A DNA stretch of 64,000 nucleotides from Hymenoscyphus infarciens (GCA_001414345.1 LLCB01000042.1:124001-188000); one strand, 5' to 3'; counted from the stretch's first letter, positions 20,386 through 33,901 are shown. Translations and numbers: made by a program. Notes: generated by a model not told the origin, from the letters alone.

Positions 20386-20571
20386 CTATCTTCCACCACG
20401 GTTTGTCCTATTCTGGCAAGGTGGGCAAGGGAAATTCTGAGACCATGATTGCTTGAGGACTTTGACCCCAAAGCATTGGTGATATGGATCTGTGCGAGCG
20501 AAATGACAGTAAGAGAGAAGGCGACTCGTGGCATGGCCGCAGGTGAATTGGAATTCTTCCCAGTCGCACAT
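20386..20571 (-). CDS. Small conserved fungal Cys/His-rich protein, 61 aa
   Basis: Compact ATG-to-stop frame of 61 residues. It contains a pattern seen in many short ascomycete hypothetical proteins: TCGHATSRLLSYCHFARTDP followed by YHQCFG, then a W-containing linker and FPCPPC. The spacing C-G-H ... Y-C-H-F-A-R ... H-x2-C ... C-x2-C suggests one or two zinc sites. It is too small for an enzyme and has no signal peptide. It is alone in about 4.5 kb of otherwise gene-poor DNA between the Dap1-like gene and the first C2H2 factor. I recognise the pattern but know no function. A further 3' exon is possible. Confidence 0.6.
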   Translation of the reverse strand: MCDWEEFQFTCGHATSRLLSYCHFARTDPYHQCFGVKVLKQSWSQNFPCPPCQNRTNRGGR

Positions 20572-23500
20572 TTTGATTTCTTGTTGTTAATGGGGCTTGG
20601 CAAGAAGCACACGATTTGACTCGGTTTGTATGTATAGAGATTCAGTTGTTTCCGTTGCGTGCGTATGATTGAAATCGTGTCGTTGGTGAAGGATCGCGTT
20701 CTATGTCGTGTGATGGTCGCTGAGAGGTTACACCGACCAGATTTTGCGCGTTATGGTTTTCGTTTCAAGTGACGATACACACTGATAATGATGATCTTGA
20801 TTGATTTGGAATCAGTTGAGGATCTGAGCTTCGTTAGCATGTAGTTACATGTACATCAAGAACAAGAGAGAACTAACCGTGAGCTGCTTCAGTATGAGGA
20901 ATTTGGTGTGGTATCACTCCCAACTTGTGCAAAGTTGCATGGAGATGTGGCTCGGATAGTGTATTGAGATTGCAGATGTATCTGGAAGAGGCAAATGGAG
21001 GATCGCAGTGAGATGAATCAAGTTTGAGGGCGCCTTGGGTTACAGCATGAGGGATAGGTATCTTTTATACCCGTATCCCCCCCCCCCCCCAAATCGAAAA
21101 TATGTTCCAAGAGGACTCGAGGGCCTGATTTGCTCGCTGCGTGTTGTCACTTCCGAACTTGCGCATCTCTGTCATTTTCTTTTTTTCTCATCAGCCATGC
21201 GGCCAATGCTTTAGTGTTGTTTGGGTATATGCTGACGCCTTCGAGCGGCAGATTTTCTGGGTCTTTCTCTTTGCCCCGATATGCAAAACCGGAAGTTCCG
21301 CATGGCAATCCACAAAAAGGGTCTTCCAGACATCAGATTAACATGGCTGGGGCCTCTCGTAGCCAAGCCAAGCGCTCTCGAGGGGCGAGACAAAGCTTCC
21401 TTGAGGTGGAGAATATGCGAGCTCATAGACAAACATATGCAAGAAGTGATGGAACGATTGACCAAAAGCATCTTGTTCTTCTCGCCGCTGACACAAGTGT
21501 CTATAAGAGGAAGCAAATATTGGATGATGTTGTGTATGTGGTAATACAAAAAGACATGACTAGGGGAGGATTGACGCAAGCTGATGGAAGGGGGCTCTTA
21601 GAGGGGGAGGTTGGGATGAGAATGTAAGCAAGTGCTAAGCGGCTTCACTTTATCCGAAGAAGATAGGGGGGACGTACAGCGAATTTTCTAAGGCCCCTGA
21701 ATATCGTAGCACTGAGTGCTCGTAATAAATGTGCAACGGAAGAAAACCATAGACCGGGTACTGGGAACCGCAGGGCCGGCAAGAAACTGAACCGATGATG
21801 TACATGGCGCTTGACTTTTGTTGGAATCTCCTGCAGACGTTGCATACGAAGTGCTGTCCTTGTGACAGGCCAGGGTGGAATCGTGTTTTTGTTGCGGGCC
21901 GTCCCTTTTCTCTGCTTTCCTCTTTTTCTCGAGAGCTTTCTGTCATATCTGAGCAGTCGTATTTGCGAGTTTCCTATGAATGCGAGCTAGCTGGCTCGGG
22001 CCGCTGAAGAAAAATGCTATTCAGCTATTGGGTAGTACTCAAAGACGAATGCACCCGATGTTTGTTCCGCAATGTGTCGAGCTTCTCTTCGCGAATTGCC
22101 GCTTGTGGGGGGGGCATGAGTCAAAGTATGTTGATGATGATGAGAGCGGCTTTGGATTTTCGCAAATCGGGTGGGAAAGAGGCTGCCTTTTTATTTCTTT
22201 GCTTCTAGACTTTTTCTTAATTTTAGGGTCAGGAGAGAATAGAAGATACCGAGATTGGAGGTTGAATCTAGGTTGGTTGCCCTTGTGCTACGAATTTCAT
22301 GTTGTGGAGCGTGTTTAACACATTCGCCTTGTTATCTCATGATGGGGGGAGAACCGAGGGAGAGGATGGGTCGCTTTCCAGTATGGCAAGAAGAGTGGGT
22401 CTAGGCCCTGGATTGATTCGTTGGTTGGTTCAATTTGGTTGGGTTGGTTGGACTGGTGAGGCAGTGAGGTTTTGGATGATGGCAAACATGTGGGTCGTTT
22501 GTTTGCTTTCCGTCATGCTGTTCGGGAAGGTGCATGTTTACCTCACGTTCTTTCGACATCCTTGGATGTGGGATGGGGAAAAACATGGGGAAATGGCATG
22601 TGAATGGCTTCTTTGCATAGAGGGGTTGCAGTGCGATCTGGGGACAAGGGGGAGAGGTGGGATTTTTATGTAGGTTTCCATTTTCCTTTCTTGAAATTCG
22701 ATGACGATGATGGAATTACAATTTGGGAGGTCAGATGATCTGGAGGCTCGGCGGAGGAGGGCCCGTGGTTGATTGCACAGCATTGGGTTCTTCTATGGAG
22801 GACTCGCTCCCATTGAAAGTGGCGTTGAATCCTGAGGCGACTCGGAGGATATCGTAGCGAGCGATTAAAAATCTAGGGGGAGAGATTAGATGTCTTTTTC
22901 CACCTATTGAATGTCTGATTGAGATGCACTTCCGTGGAATTTGAAACGGTTGTTCTTGGTGGATATTACGTGGCGTGGGCGATGGAGGACTCGCTTATAC
23001 GAGGAGACTTGAATTTTCCAAGAAGCGAGGTTTATTCTTCCGAAAGGATATCCGTTATGTTTCTCTAATTTTTCTTTCGAAGTTTGTTTCTGCTTTAGAT
23101 ATGTGGCATATGTTATTTTGGGGAGTAGAGTTAGGCCTTCTACCGGAGATGGTTTTCAGGGATTGAGTTGAGCTAGTTATATTTTCTGAAATGTATCCTT
23201 ATAAAAGTCTATTTCAAATTTGGAAAGGTCATTTCGTATTTCTCGTGGCACCTTTTCCTTTGAGAGAGGATTAAAAATAGGTTATGACCTTGCCGCACGT
23301 GGGAAAAGCGTGATCTTCAGCGAAGAAAATGTCCGGTGAGGCAAACATGTTGCCTTTCGGCCTCAGGCAAAACACCATAGCAAACCACCATAGCAAACCG
23401 ACCGCAAACCCAAATGTTTGGCCCCCGACTTTCCAAGTTCTAATCGCGTCATTTGTAACAAGTCACTACAATTGGGCGATGTTTATGATGATACGAATGG

Positions 23501-24173
23501 TGGTGTCTGCAGGTGAAGATATATTCTCCCACCGAAACAAGTCTTGTGCGGTTGTCGGTGAGAGAAAGAGAAATCGGGCGCGAGTGCTGCCTATTTCACT
23601 CCTCGGTTGTTCGCCTTACTTTTGCGCCCTGCTGTCGTCGCACGCCTCACCCTCAACACATCCTTCACCTAATTCATTCTCTTCTTCAACCTTCAATCCC
23701 ATCCTCTGACAGGTGTCGCGTCGCTGATTCGATCAAATTATCTTCATTCAAAGCCAATCGTGTGTTTTTCTGCCCGCCAGAGACGAAGGTTGCAGTCGTC
23801 GCCCGACTTGTTCGCGGCCCATCGCATCATCCGAAACCCCCCTCGCATTCCAAATTATATCGCGCATTTGGCTTCATTTAGCACCTCACGAACTAGATTG
23901 AACGGCTTGAACGTTGGAGAACAACACCAAGAATCCAAATCTGGCTTGCATCCACGACATCGCCCAGTTGTTTGTCTTGACGCCCAGGCCCAGGGTAAAA
24001 GTTGGCTGCTTACCTATGGTGGCATTTTCCAGCGAGTTTAGCCCTTCTTAAACGCCGCGCTGGCGGGAAGAATTTATGAGCGTGTCCAGCATCCAAACAC
24101 CGCCGACGCGAGGTCGATAGAGAATCGTTGGTTGATTTTTTCTTACTGCTCGAGGGATCGACAGCTAATTTTC
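20572..24173. other. Gene-poor region upstream of C2H2 factor
   Basis: 3.6 kb without a convincing gene. Open frames here are short, without domain signal, or start at non-ATG codons. A minus-strand frame at 21650-21946 holds two C-x2-C pairs (VCNVCRR and SCRPCG) but is otherwise unremarkable. The last 700 bp, pyrimidine- and A-rich with several short uORF-like frames, are probably promoter and long 5' leader of the factor at 24174. Confidence 0.4.
21077..21090. repeat. Poly-C tract, 14 nt
   Basis: Uninterrupted run of 14 C in the gene-poor region; mononucleotide repeat with possible length error. Confidence 0.8.
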
Positions 24174-27100
24174 ATGTCAGATAACATGTCTCATCATTCA
24201 ACATATCGCAGTGGAAATCTCCCACGCTCAGTACGCCATTTTAGCACTACCACTCCTGCGTCAAGTATAACATCTACTGACGATGTTTACCTTTTAGTAT
24301 TATCCTCAACGTGATTCTATCAATTCACCAGACTCGGGCCAAATATATGGGACAACCAGAGAGATGGGGCCTCCCCCCTTGGATTTCCCACCACGACCCG
24401 TAGAGATTGAGGTTGATTTGAGTAGCCATTCCAGCAGGACACTTCCAAGTCCATCACAGTCGGGTTCCAATGCCTGGGACCCGATTTTTTCCCATTCAGG
24501 ATTTGGAGACGCACCATATGGATCTGCCTCCATGGGCAGAATGCAACAAATTCCTAGTGATACTCAAGCTCGGGGTCCTACTCAGGATCCACTCGTCCAA
24601 TGGTACACAGGAAATGATGGTCCTTGGGTGCCAAAGGTCATTCCAGATGTGGCCCTTGAAGAGAGAGTACACCCAAGACAATCAGGTAATCGTAATCACG
24701 TCTCTTACGGGAGTCAATATCGACAGACAAATACTTCCGAGGCAGGATCGGTTCAATTTGGAGTGTCCAATTCCGACTCGGGATATGGGACTCGACGAAG
24801 TGTTGGTAACACATCCGTGTTTAGTGCGGACATTCCCGACCGGGATCAAGACTGTCATAGTCTGGCTGGACATGTTGAGCATTTCCAACCGTTTAATGGA
24901 TTTCCGGAAATATTGCCACCAAGGGACCATTCCCGTACCAATGATTGTACCACCGCTCCTGCACCAAAATCCATAGGATCTAACTCATCCAGCTTGATCT
25001 GCCAGACTTGCATGAAGCCGGTTAAAACCCAGTCAGAATTAAAGTGCGGATTCGTTTTTCTCGTTTTTCATCAATGACCGCAGCTAATTTCAAACCAGGA
25101 AACATGAACTCAGGCATACGAAGCCATTCAAATGCCAGGTCCCTGGATGCTCACGGACTATAGGATTCAGTACCACCAATGATTTGGATAGGCACACAAA
25201 GAGTAAGCATCCAACTGCCATATCTGATCCAGCGTCTACGAAAATGTATCGCTGCAATGTCCAAGGATGTAAATCCAGGGAAAAGGCATGGCCGCGTCTG
25301 GATAACTTTCGGAGCCATTTGAAGCGTGTGCATCACACCCAACTTTATAATGAACAGGATTATGAAGAAACGATACGCTGGTAAGTAGCTTAGAGGCACA
25401 TATCTTTGATTGGAAAGAAGCTTATTTGGTGATAGCACCGACTTTTTTGAAGGACCTCCCTCTGGTGTGATGCCGAATCAGGAAAATGCGTTGCCTCCCA
25501 GGACAATGCAGCAGGAATCCTTAAATTCAGCAATGCCCATTCAGGATAACAGTGATAGAAATACCGATTCCGATTGGAGCGGCACATGTCCAGAAGTGGT
25601 CCATTCCCCGCAAGTTCTCACGGCCCCCAAGAGACCAGATTTGGACCTTTCCCCCTCTTCGAGGATTTCCTTGCCACCACTACCCATACCACAGGAACCA
25701 CCAGCCGGTTCCGTTCCTCATCCTGAGATTCTTAGAAGGGAAACTGTACAGCCTTTGGATGTTTTTCATACAGCTCAGCCCCCACCCAAGGCTCCTCGTT
25801 GTGGATTTACATTGGAGAGTGTTTTGGCACCAGCCGAGCCCACAAAACTGCCGATTTTCAAGAGTTCTTTCTCTAACGATAAGGGTAACAGTCATAAGAT
25901 TTCCAAGCTTGGGACCGATGGAGGTAAGGTGGCGAAGCACAGTAGTGAGGTCTCAGCCTCCTCTGATGCGGCTCTCACGAAGATCATCAGGACTGCCTTG
26001 AGTGGATCTACCACACATCATGCCCAGGAGTCTGCTTCTACCAATGGGAATTCGGACCGGAATATTCTGCCTAGTGGACGTCCATCACCTGGGGATACAA
26101 GTGAGGGTAGTGTTAGATCTTCCGATTCTCCGCCTTCTAATTTGTCGTTGTCTGATACTGATGTCACTGAATCCGAGGAATTGAAAAAAGCAGAAGAGAT
26201 ATTGAAAACTATTCGTCATTTGGGATACACACTCCAGAAAGATCCTAGTTTATCGCCGAAGATACAGAATTTGGGTAGTGTTGCTAGCAATAAGAGTGAG
26301 AAGAAGGTCACTTGTAGTGTGTGTAAGAAGTTCCAAGGGAGACCTTGTGAGTTAAGGTATGTCCCCCAACACTCTCCCACTCCCACATTCATATCACAAA
26401 GTCATATCTTCCATCCTAGAACACTATTGACATTTACTTCTCTCGAAATATAGAAAACACATGAAACGCCACGAACGGCCCTACGGCTGCACCTTCCTCT
26501 CATGCGGAAAAACCTTCGGTTCAAAAAACGACTGGAAACGCCACGAGAACTCTCAACACTTCCAAATCGAAACCTGGCGTTGCGATGGTTCCCTCCCCGA
26601 AGGCGGCCCATGTTCGAAAGTTTGCTACAGAAGACAATCCTTCCTTGAACATCTTATAAAACAACACCCACTCCCTCTCTCCTCCCCACCTCCTACATCT
26701 ACTTCCCCGGCTTCGGTTTTGTCGGGCTCTAGTCCGGGTTCGAGTTTAGATCCCGAGGAAGAACCGTATAAGGAGAAATTGGAATCTTGTCGTATAGGAA
26801 GGAATTCGCAAGACAGATTTTGGTGCGGATTTTGTGTTCAACTTATTGCTCTCCGTAAAAAGGGACTTGATGCTTGGACGGAACGGTTTGATCATATTGA
26901 TAATCATTTCATGGGACGGGGAGGTGTCCGCAAGGTGGGCATTAGGGATTGGGTCCCTGTTGGTGGGAGTACCACATCTCGAGGGGAAGGCGGCAAGATG
27001 GGATCAAGTTCAAACTCCTCATCTTCCTCGCCGTCCTCTCAAGAAAACGAAGCGATGGACATAGCAGTGAAAAGCCCCAAAAAGAGAGTCGCAACAGGTG

Positions 27101-27335
27101 GACAGGAAGGAGCAGCGAAAAGGCCCAGAACCGACTTTGAGAATATCCAGATTATCTGCGTACGTTCATGCCCTCCCTCCCGCTCTAGATTTTCATCACT
27201 GACTTCGTGGGATAGTGCCAATGCAACGTCGCCCACAATCCCCAGTACCATCAGAGTTGCACGAGCTGTGACGAGCGTCACTCCTTTTGCGAGGACTGTC
27301 CTACCGAGTATACTCCCCCCGGGGATGCGAAGTAG
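24174..27335 (+). CDS. C2H2 zinc-finger transcription factor, 943 aa
   Basis: Exons 24174-24230, 24298-25043, 25099-25380, 25436-26356, 26454-27159 and 27216-27335; the frame is closed across all five introns. A Ser/Pro/Gln-rich N-terminal half, probably an activation or disordered region, leads into fingers near residue 254 (CQTCMKPVKTQSELKKHELR, ending in H), 280 (CQVPGCSRTIGFSTTNDLDR) and 318 (CNVQGCKS...FRSHLKRVHH). A second group lies near 652 (CSVCKKFQGRPCELRKHMKR) and 678 (CTFLSCGKTFGSKNDWKRHE). The C-terminal exon adds a Cys/His cluster, CCQCNVAHNPQYHQSCTSCD then CEDCP. It resembles the gene at 33902 (NDWKRHENSQH versus NEWKRHVSSQH), so the two are likely paralogues. It is presumed nuclear; targets are unknown. 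The first exon encodes only 19 residues, inferred from the donor GTACGC and acceptor TTTTAG. Confidence 0.82.
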
Positions 27336-27786
27336 AATCTCCATCGCTTTCTCTTGGGTTATACTCGCATCTTACTCTCACGCCTTCACTCTTTTTGGGG
27401 TGGAGTTGGAGAGTATTGGTTCAGAGGATGGTATCACAGCCTGATTCTTCTTTCCATTTTATTGAGTGTGATTTCTCAAAAAAAAGAAAAAGGAGGGGGA
27501 AGAGAGAAAAAAGAAAAATCTCAAGTGGCTTCGCTTGTGTCAAGATATAGGCTTTAGGGATTCGGATACGAGATGCAGGATACGAGATAAGGATCGTACG
27601 TGGCTTTCAAAGACTGACTTTTGCCCTTTTTACTTCTTTTTACTTCTCTATACTTCTCATTGGGACAAGGAGTTTGGCTTTTTTTTTTTTTTGTATTCTT
27701 CTTGGGTATACGGAAGCGGCGTTTTTTTTTTTCTTTTTTTTTCTTTTGGCTCAGGGAAAGAATGGGAAGACAGATGTGGTTGGTTT

Positions 27787-27834
27787 GGTTGGCTTTCTGG
27801 TTGGCTTTCTGGTTGGCTTTCTGGTTGGCTTACT
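27787..27834. repeat. 12-bp minisatellite
   Basis: Three perfect copies of GGTTGGCTTTCT and one imperfect copy in the 3' region of the C2H2 gene. Confidence 0.85.
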
Positions 27835-28989
27835 GTTTCGTTACTTGGGACTTTCAGGCGAGAAAAAAAAACAAATACCATGGGTTAGGCTTTTTTACCG
27901 GCGTTTTTTGTTTTTGTTTTTTGTTTTTTTTTTTGGTACCCATGCTTACAGTACTATTTCAAGGCTTAACCTTTTTTCTTTCTTTCGGATTTTTTTTCAA
28001 GGTAGAGAAAGGGGAACTCGGAGTTGGGAATTAATAATATTATTTGTTCGTTTGCTTATTTGCTTGAGTATTTTACTAGATTGTTGAGCTGGGTGTTTAC
28101 TAAACTGTTGAGCTCTGGGTATTTCGCCACACTATTCATTTGTTGAACCCGACCGAGGCTTATTTGGTTTGGGCTAAATTGGTTTGGGCTAAATTGGCGT
28201 GGGTTGGGCTGGTCTGGGGCTGTGATTGTACATTCGATTTGGTCTCTTGATAAGAAGAAATGAGGTTGGCATCACATCATCGCTGTGGCGTAGAAGTCAC
28301 ACTCAGGGTTGGTTGACTCCCTCCATCGTGATGCTCGCTGTCGCTGTAACGGTGGTAACGGTGCACTAGTGAAAAGATCTCAAAGCCACACTCACGTTTC
28401 ATCTCCGCTCTAGTCTCTAGAGCTCAACACTGTGCAGTCTGTGCTTGAATGTTGGGAGCTGATACGATATCCAAGAGCTGAGCGAAGGCTGAATGCACAC
28501 TCGACTCGACTGCTGAAAAAAATAATTACCTATGCAGCAAGACCAAGGTCCCAGCTCGCAGATCTGTAAATATCTAAGCAGTGAGACATAGCCTGTATGT
28601 ATGTGGAAAGACGGGTTACTACTCGAAGAGTTGTAAATATCCAGGCAAAAAGCCATAGCCTCTATACAAAGAGCAGATTTGATAGAGATATACCAGTACC
28701 AGTACCTCTGTACTACACGCCCGTGGCCGTAGGGTCAGGTCACACTCCAACTAACTCGTAGGTTGTACTAGGATCGCAGACAGACTTGAATAATCGCTAA
28801 AACTTTCTCTACACTGGGTAAACTTCGACACAGTCAGATCCTTTTCTCACCGTACCACCACCCTCCCTCCCCTCTTTCGCCACGCAGCAGATGAGAAAAC
28901 AATCGGTAACAGGATATAAAGACCAGGAAAAAAAAGAAAGGACGGTGGGGGAAAAGATGACTGCATCTACATTCGCATCTGCAACTGCG

Positions 28990-29018
28990 GTCCGTGTCCG
29001 TGTCCGTGTCCGTGTCCG
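28990..29018. repeat. Hexanucleotide repeat
   Basis: GTCCGT-type hexamer repeated almost five times (GTCCGTGTCCGTGTCCG). Confidence 0.85.
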
Positions 29019-31440
29019 CAGCGTGACGGCATGAGGTAATTATTAGTTTTAGAGGGTGAAAATTGTCTGCGGTTAATGTAAGATGTGAGATAGCAACCCC
29101 AAACAAACGGCCTTCTAGAATTGATTGATGGGGAAATGCCTGGTTGACTGCAGGAGAGGCGGGGATGGTGGCTCAAGTGGCTGGACCAGGCAGCGAGACA
29201 CGAGGAGAAGGATGGCTTGGCTTGTTGCTAAGTTGACTGGTGTTCGATGACGGAAGCTACTTGATAGCTTACTTGATGGGTTGGCTCATTTGAGTAGTGA
29301 CTTGTATTGATAGGCGTTATGCTCGTAAGGCTGGGGAGGAGAGGAGAGGAACCGTGGGGAAGTGAGACGGGATGTGGAGAGAGGAAGGGGTTGGGGAAGA
29401 AGAAGAAGAAAGAGACGAATTATCAGACAAGGAAAGTCACGGACTCAACCTCGCTCGCCAAAATTCAAGTGGCGAAAGTCCCTGTTTGATTTTCTGTTTC
29501 TTGGTATTTCAGTTAGCAAAAAAGGAGGTGATTATTTGGACCGATGGCAAAGTTCAGAAACATTCAAATGCAACTCTAATAGTCGTGTAATGTAAGGTTG
29601 GTAGCACCCCTACACGCCCAACCTTCAGGATAATCTACAGGACGGTAGTCAGTTCAAAGATGTTCATTAGCGAAAGGAGGTGGCCCTGCTCCCCAAGGAG
29701 GAACATTAGACACTCGTATGTGATTATCGATTATCGTATCTGATTCTCGTATCCTATTCCTTAGGTGGTTGGTTAACTTGAAACAAAACACTGTGCTATT
29801 TTCCTGTTTGTTAGTATCATAAGAATAAACTTCTACGGAGCCTATCTTGAAAGGACGTGGCTTTGAGGAAAAACATATATTCCGAGAGGGAATGGAAACG
29901 AGAAAAAGGAGAAGGAGTCTTCAAGGCTCGTCGTATCCAGGTTACCGTATCCTTTCAGCTTGTCAAATTCCCTCTGGAAAAGAGAACGGAGGTTTGATGT
30001 TGGTTCCGGGACTTGAGTGCATAACATCCTTAGTCGGGACTAGAGCAAGGGTTGACAAAGGACAGTTGACGAAGGACGGTTACATTGACCATCAATGTAG
30101 TAGGCACTCGCCCATAGTCTGGGAAACCCCCCTGTCGCGCAGAGATGGGTTGAAACATGTTTATGAAACAAACAATTATGCTTATCCCAAGTCTATTCTT
30201 GTCCTAGAGAGATTTGTGTAGCACAAGAACGGTCCAACCCCTCTATCAAGCGTCAATATCGTGCATTTTTGGGGGTCCATTTTCGGAAGCCCCGAAGTCA
30301 AATTTAGTCTCTCCTTGCTGTAGAATGTCCCCCGGTAGAGACAACGGCATATATCCAAATGTCGTGGAGCCGAAAGCCACTGAAATCCTATTTTGACTCT
30401 CAACGGTTTTCAAGCTTCTTATGGCAAGTAGACGAAACCAGTAGCGGGAAAAGGTTGAAGGGGTAGAAGGATCGCTTTTCCAGGTGTATAAGGATTGGGG
30501 CTCCATGAATTTGTAGCATTCCGTGCCCATTCCAATCAACTGCAGCATCGGTTTACGTGAAATGATGAACTGCAATCGATAAGAGTGTTACAAGCAAGCG
30601 ACTCAATCAGCATTCAAGCTTGTTTGCGAGTGCTCGATAAAAGGAAAAGGATGATCAACATTCCGAATATTGAGGCTCAAAAAATACGAGTCGCACTCGT
30701 GGGTTGGAGGTAGCTGTATGAGTGGGGTCTATTGCTGTGCCGTTTTACCGCGTATTGTGGTCCATCAGCACCATCGGTGGTTGGTTGATGTTGGCGCTAA
30801 CCGGGTCGACTTTTAAGGATGATTGTCGTCCCGATTTTTGAGGCTCTGAAATGTGAGACTCTTATGTTCGATACGGGTTGCCGGGTTTGGTTGGATTATT
30901 GCATTGAATGTAAATCTTTCCCCGGTAGGAGGTCGCTTCGGGGGTTGCCTACGTAGTTTCTGGCTGGTTTCTGGCTCTCGTTTTTCTACATACCTTTGAC
31001 CCGAAATTTTGAGGCTCTACAGCTCTGGGTCGACAATCAGCATGGTGCACCATGGGCATTGATCGTTTCAAGTTCTAGTCGCACTGCGGCCCAAAGTACG
31101 TTTCTTGGGTTTGGTCGCAATTGCTTATCAATGGGAGATGATGCTTAGTCGCAGATCTTTCTCTTTGAAGTTTAAGCTTGTTCTTGAAGGATTGGGATCG
31201 AGAGGTATCCGTTGTAGTAGCCACACCAGACAGAGTGGGGGGATGACCATCGAATTTGGATATTGAGGCCTCTCTGTCCAGAATTTCCTCCAAGTGAGTT
31301 TCAGGTGCTCTGATTGGATTAATTTTCAGCCGCAGCTGATGTCTTCCCGGAGTTTCTCACAAAACCCGCCTTGAGAGCCCCATCGATTTGGATTTCCAAA
31401 AACGGATGAAAGAAGAGAGTGTGGGAGAAGAGGTTGTGGA

Positions 31441-31452
31441 GGGGGGGGGGGG
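31441..31452. repeat. Poly-G tract, 12 nt
   Basis: Run of 12 G in gene-free DNA. Confidence 0.75.
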
Positions 31453-32870
31453 CGCATCGCGATTTTATTGGCTCCCCGGGTTTGTTTGTTGGCGGTGATT
31501 GATGCAATGCTGCGGTATCCTAGGATGCCGGCGGACTGTCAGGGGTGAGGAGATTCGGTGAGAGGATCGGTGTGTGAGTGTGGTGACGGAGGGGAAAGGG
31601 AGATGGCACGACTGATTGTTCGGGTATCTAAGGGTTGCTCCCACTAAATCTCCTGTATGTTGATGGGGCGGAGTTTGTACGTGGAGTTCAAGCCGCAGAT
31701 GAAACTGGCTTCGAGGGCGCGATCGAGGGCATAGAGTGAGGCTGTTTTACATGGCAAGAGTTCTGGAAGCGGAAATGTTCCTGTTGTGCCCCGTCTCCGA
31801 AACGGATTATTGCCATGTTTTGGGGAACCCTCCACATGTGGTGGATGAGTACAATGGATGCACCAGGTTGTTGACAGGTGCTTTTGTAATCCGAGAACAA
31901 TCCAACCAAACCTGGGACTGTGGGAAGGAGCAATATGCTTCTGGGGAGAAGATAGTTACGAAACATGGTAAGAGCCGCCGAACCTTTTGTCATACCCTCA
32001 CCGAAGAACCGCTTCGGACCGTAATGACTCTTCCGTACCTATAAGAGCTGATGATATAACCGCTCGTTGGAGCGCTCTCAAAGGGTGATTTTCAGGGGTG
32101 ACTTTGAAGGTGCTTGTCGCAAGTGGCGGGCCAAGTTGCGAACCATATATTCCCGATTGGGAAGGGTTGAAGGGTTTGCATGTTTGGGGGCTGGAAATGA
32201 GACGATTTCGTCGAACGATGACGGGAAGCTGAATGAGAGTAGGACCTCGATGGACTCGGTTCCTCTTGTGCTTTTTTGGCTCCGCAGGGCCGCCAGCGGG
32301 ATGATTAGCCATGTTTTTTCATGTTTCTTCGGCACCTCTTCCACGCTTTTTTCCACCTGGGAGTCTCATCTCTTGAAGATGCGTAGGCCGAAGCAAGCCA
32401 TGCTGAAGGTGCATGGCCATGACACGCCAGCCATCTCGGCAGGAAAGGATCTCGGTGTATGTGCTGTCTTTCTGTCAGGCAAGCAATGGCATTTCAAATT
32501 AAACATGAAATGCCGGTCCGTGTCACCGCTTTCATGTCGAATCCAGATCTTCCATCAGAGTTTTCATCAATCTCTCAATAGTAGTCGGGCGTCGTAACAA
32601 ATGGTGTTGTGCTCGAGTCTGCCTACGCTGCCTTTGTTTGCCTCGTGTCGTCGTACAGACGGACAAGCTCCTGATTGGCGTTGACGGATGCATGCTGGCA
32701 AAAGCAACATGTTTGGCAAAAAGCAAGTTGAAAGGTTGGGCTCTTTCCTGCTTGCCCGACAGGACAGGTGCAGCCACTTCAAGTGGTCGCTGTTGGACTT
32801 GAAATCTGCAGGCAGGTTTGGGAGGGCGGATTGTCCTCAGCATTGGGTCTCTCGTAGTTCTGGCTGATGG

Positions 32871-32930
32871 CTGATTCTGATTCTGATGCTGATTCTGATT
32901 CTGATTCTGATTCTGACTCTGACTCTGATA
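32871..32930. repeat. CTGATT hexanucleotide repeat
   Basis: About ten CTGATT/CTGACT units in tandem in the gene-free region upstream of the second C2H2 factor. Confidence 0.85.
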
Positions 32931-32972
32931 ATGGTCGTTTGACGGTGACTTGAAGCGGAGGCGCAGCGCAGC

Positions 32973-32996
32973 GCAGATGCAGATGCAGATGCAGAT
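32973..32996. repeat. GCAGAT x4 repeat
   Basis: Four perfect tandem copies of GCAGAT. Confidence 0.85.
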
Positions 32997-33901
32997 GTCT
33001 TGGCGTGAACACCCCATCTCGTCTAGCGTCACTCCACTCTGCTTCTGCTTCTTCTGCTCAGTCAGGGGTATTTCTTATTCGTTTGCATCCATCCTCAGCA
33101 CCACCCGCCAACCAGCTCCAGCTTCCCTGATGAGGGACGGCAACGTCAAGTCTGGTCTGGTCTGGTCATCCTACAAAGATGCGGCTCTGCTACACAAATC
33201 GTCCCGCTCCGCTCTCCTCTCACTGCAGATAGTGGATGGATTGGCAGTGGTGGAGGAGGTGCTGGGGCTTGGCCATATCCATGGTCTTTCTACTAAATCT
33301 CCCTCCTCCTCCTCCATCCAGATATGATATTCATCCATAAATCCGCCATGAGAAAGACGTGCTGCTGCGCCATCCGTAAATACTAATACTCGACAAACCC
33401 AATACCACATTACACTATCCGACTCTAAACCTCGCCAAAAGATCCCTTCTCTAATCCATCAAGTCACCTTCCTTCGCCAGACAAGCGAGATTCTCTTGTA
33501 TTTACTGTGCATAGCCATACATATAATTGTGTTGCCATTTCCCTTGATTCCTTTTTGTTTGTTCAACTCCCTCTCCCCACCGGACTCAAGTCAGTTTGTT
33601 CCCCGACTTCCAGCAGGACTCGACAGTGCTGATCAAAGCAGAAGCAGTCGTCACCCACCTGAGAGAGAGCAAACAAAGCAAGCTACTCAACTTCAAACAT
33701 CCATTGGATCCCAACTGGTCATCCTCCCCATCATTCCACCTCCATCTCCAAATCTCGCGTCTCACAACCTTGGTTGATACGCGCGGTAAGTGATTTGATT
33801 ACTTGGAAGATTGCTCCAGGTGTTTTGGCTTCTCACCTGCGGCCTCGACCCATTCCTACGTACAGTGCTGGATCACCACCACCACCATCACCACCGCGTC
33901 A

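Larger units (their letters stand above)
27336..33901. other. 6.5-kb gene-free region between two C2H2 genes
   Basis: Low-complexity T tracts (27679-27750 and 27900-27935), several simple repeats and many stop-interrupted frames. The longest ATG frames (for example 32067-32597, 176 codons) encode unbiased sequence with no domain and are not called. Pyrimidine-rich DNA with CT/CA motifs from about 33480 to 33901 looks like the promoter and 5' leader of the gene at 33902; a GGTAAGTG at 33784 could be a 5' UTR intron donor. Confidence 0.45.

Noticed and set aside
21650..21946. Minus-strand 98-codon ATG frame with two C-x2-C pairs
   Set aside because: The rest of the frame is unremarkable and no family was recognised; probably chance.
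27535..28087. Overlapping hydrophobic open frames resembling membrane proteins
   Set aside because: They are translations of T tracts and the 12-bp minisatellite.
32067..32597. 176-codon ATG frame
   Set aside because: No domain, no codon or composition signal, and a rival open frame on the other strand.
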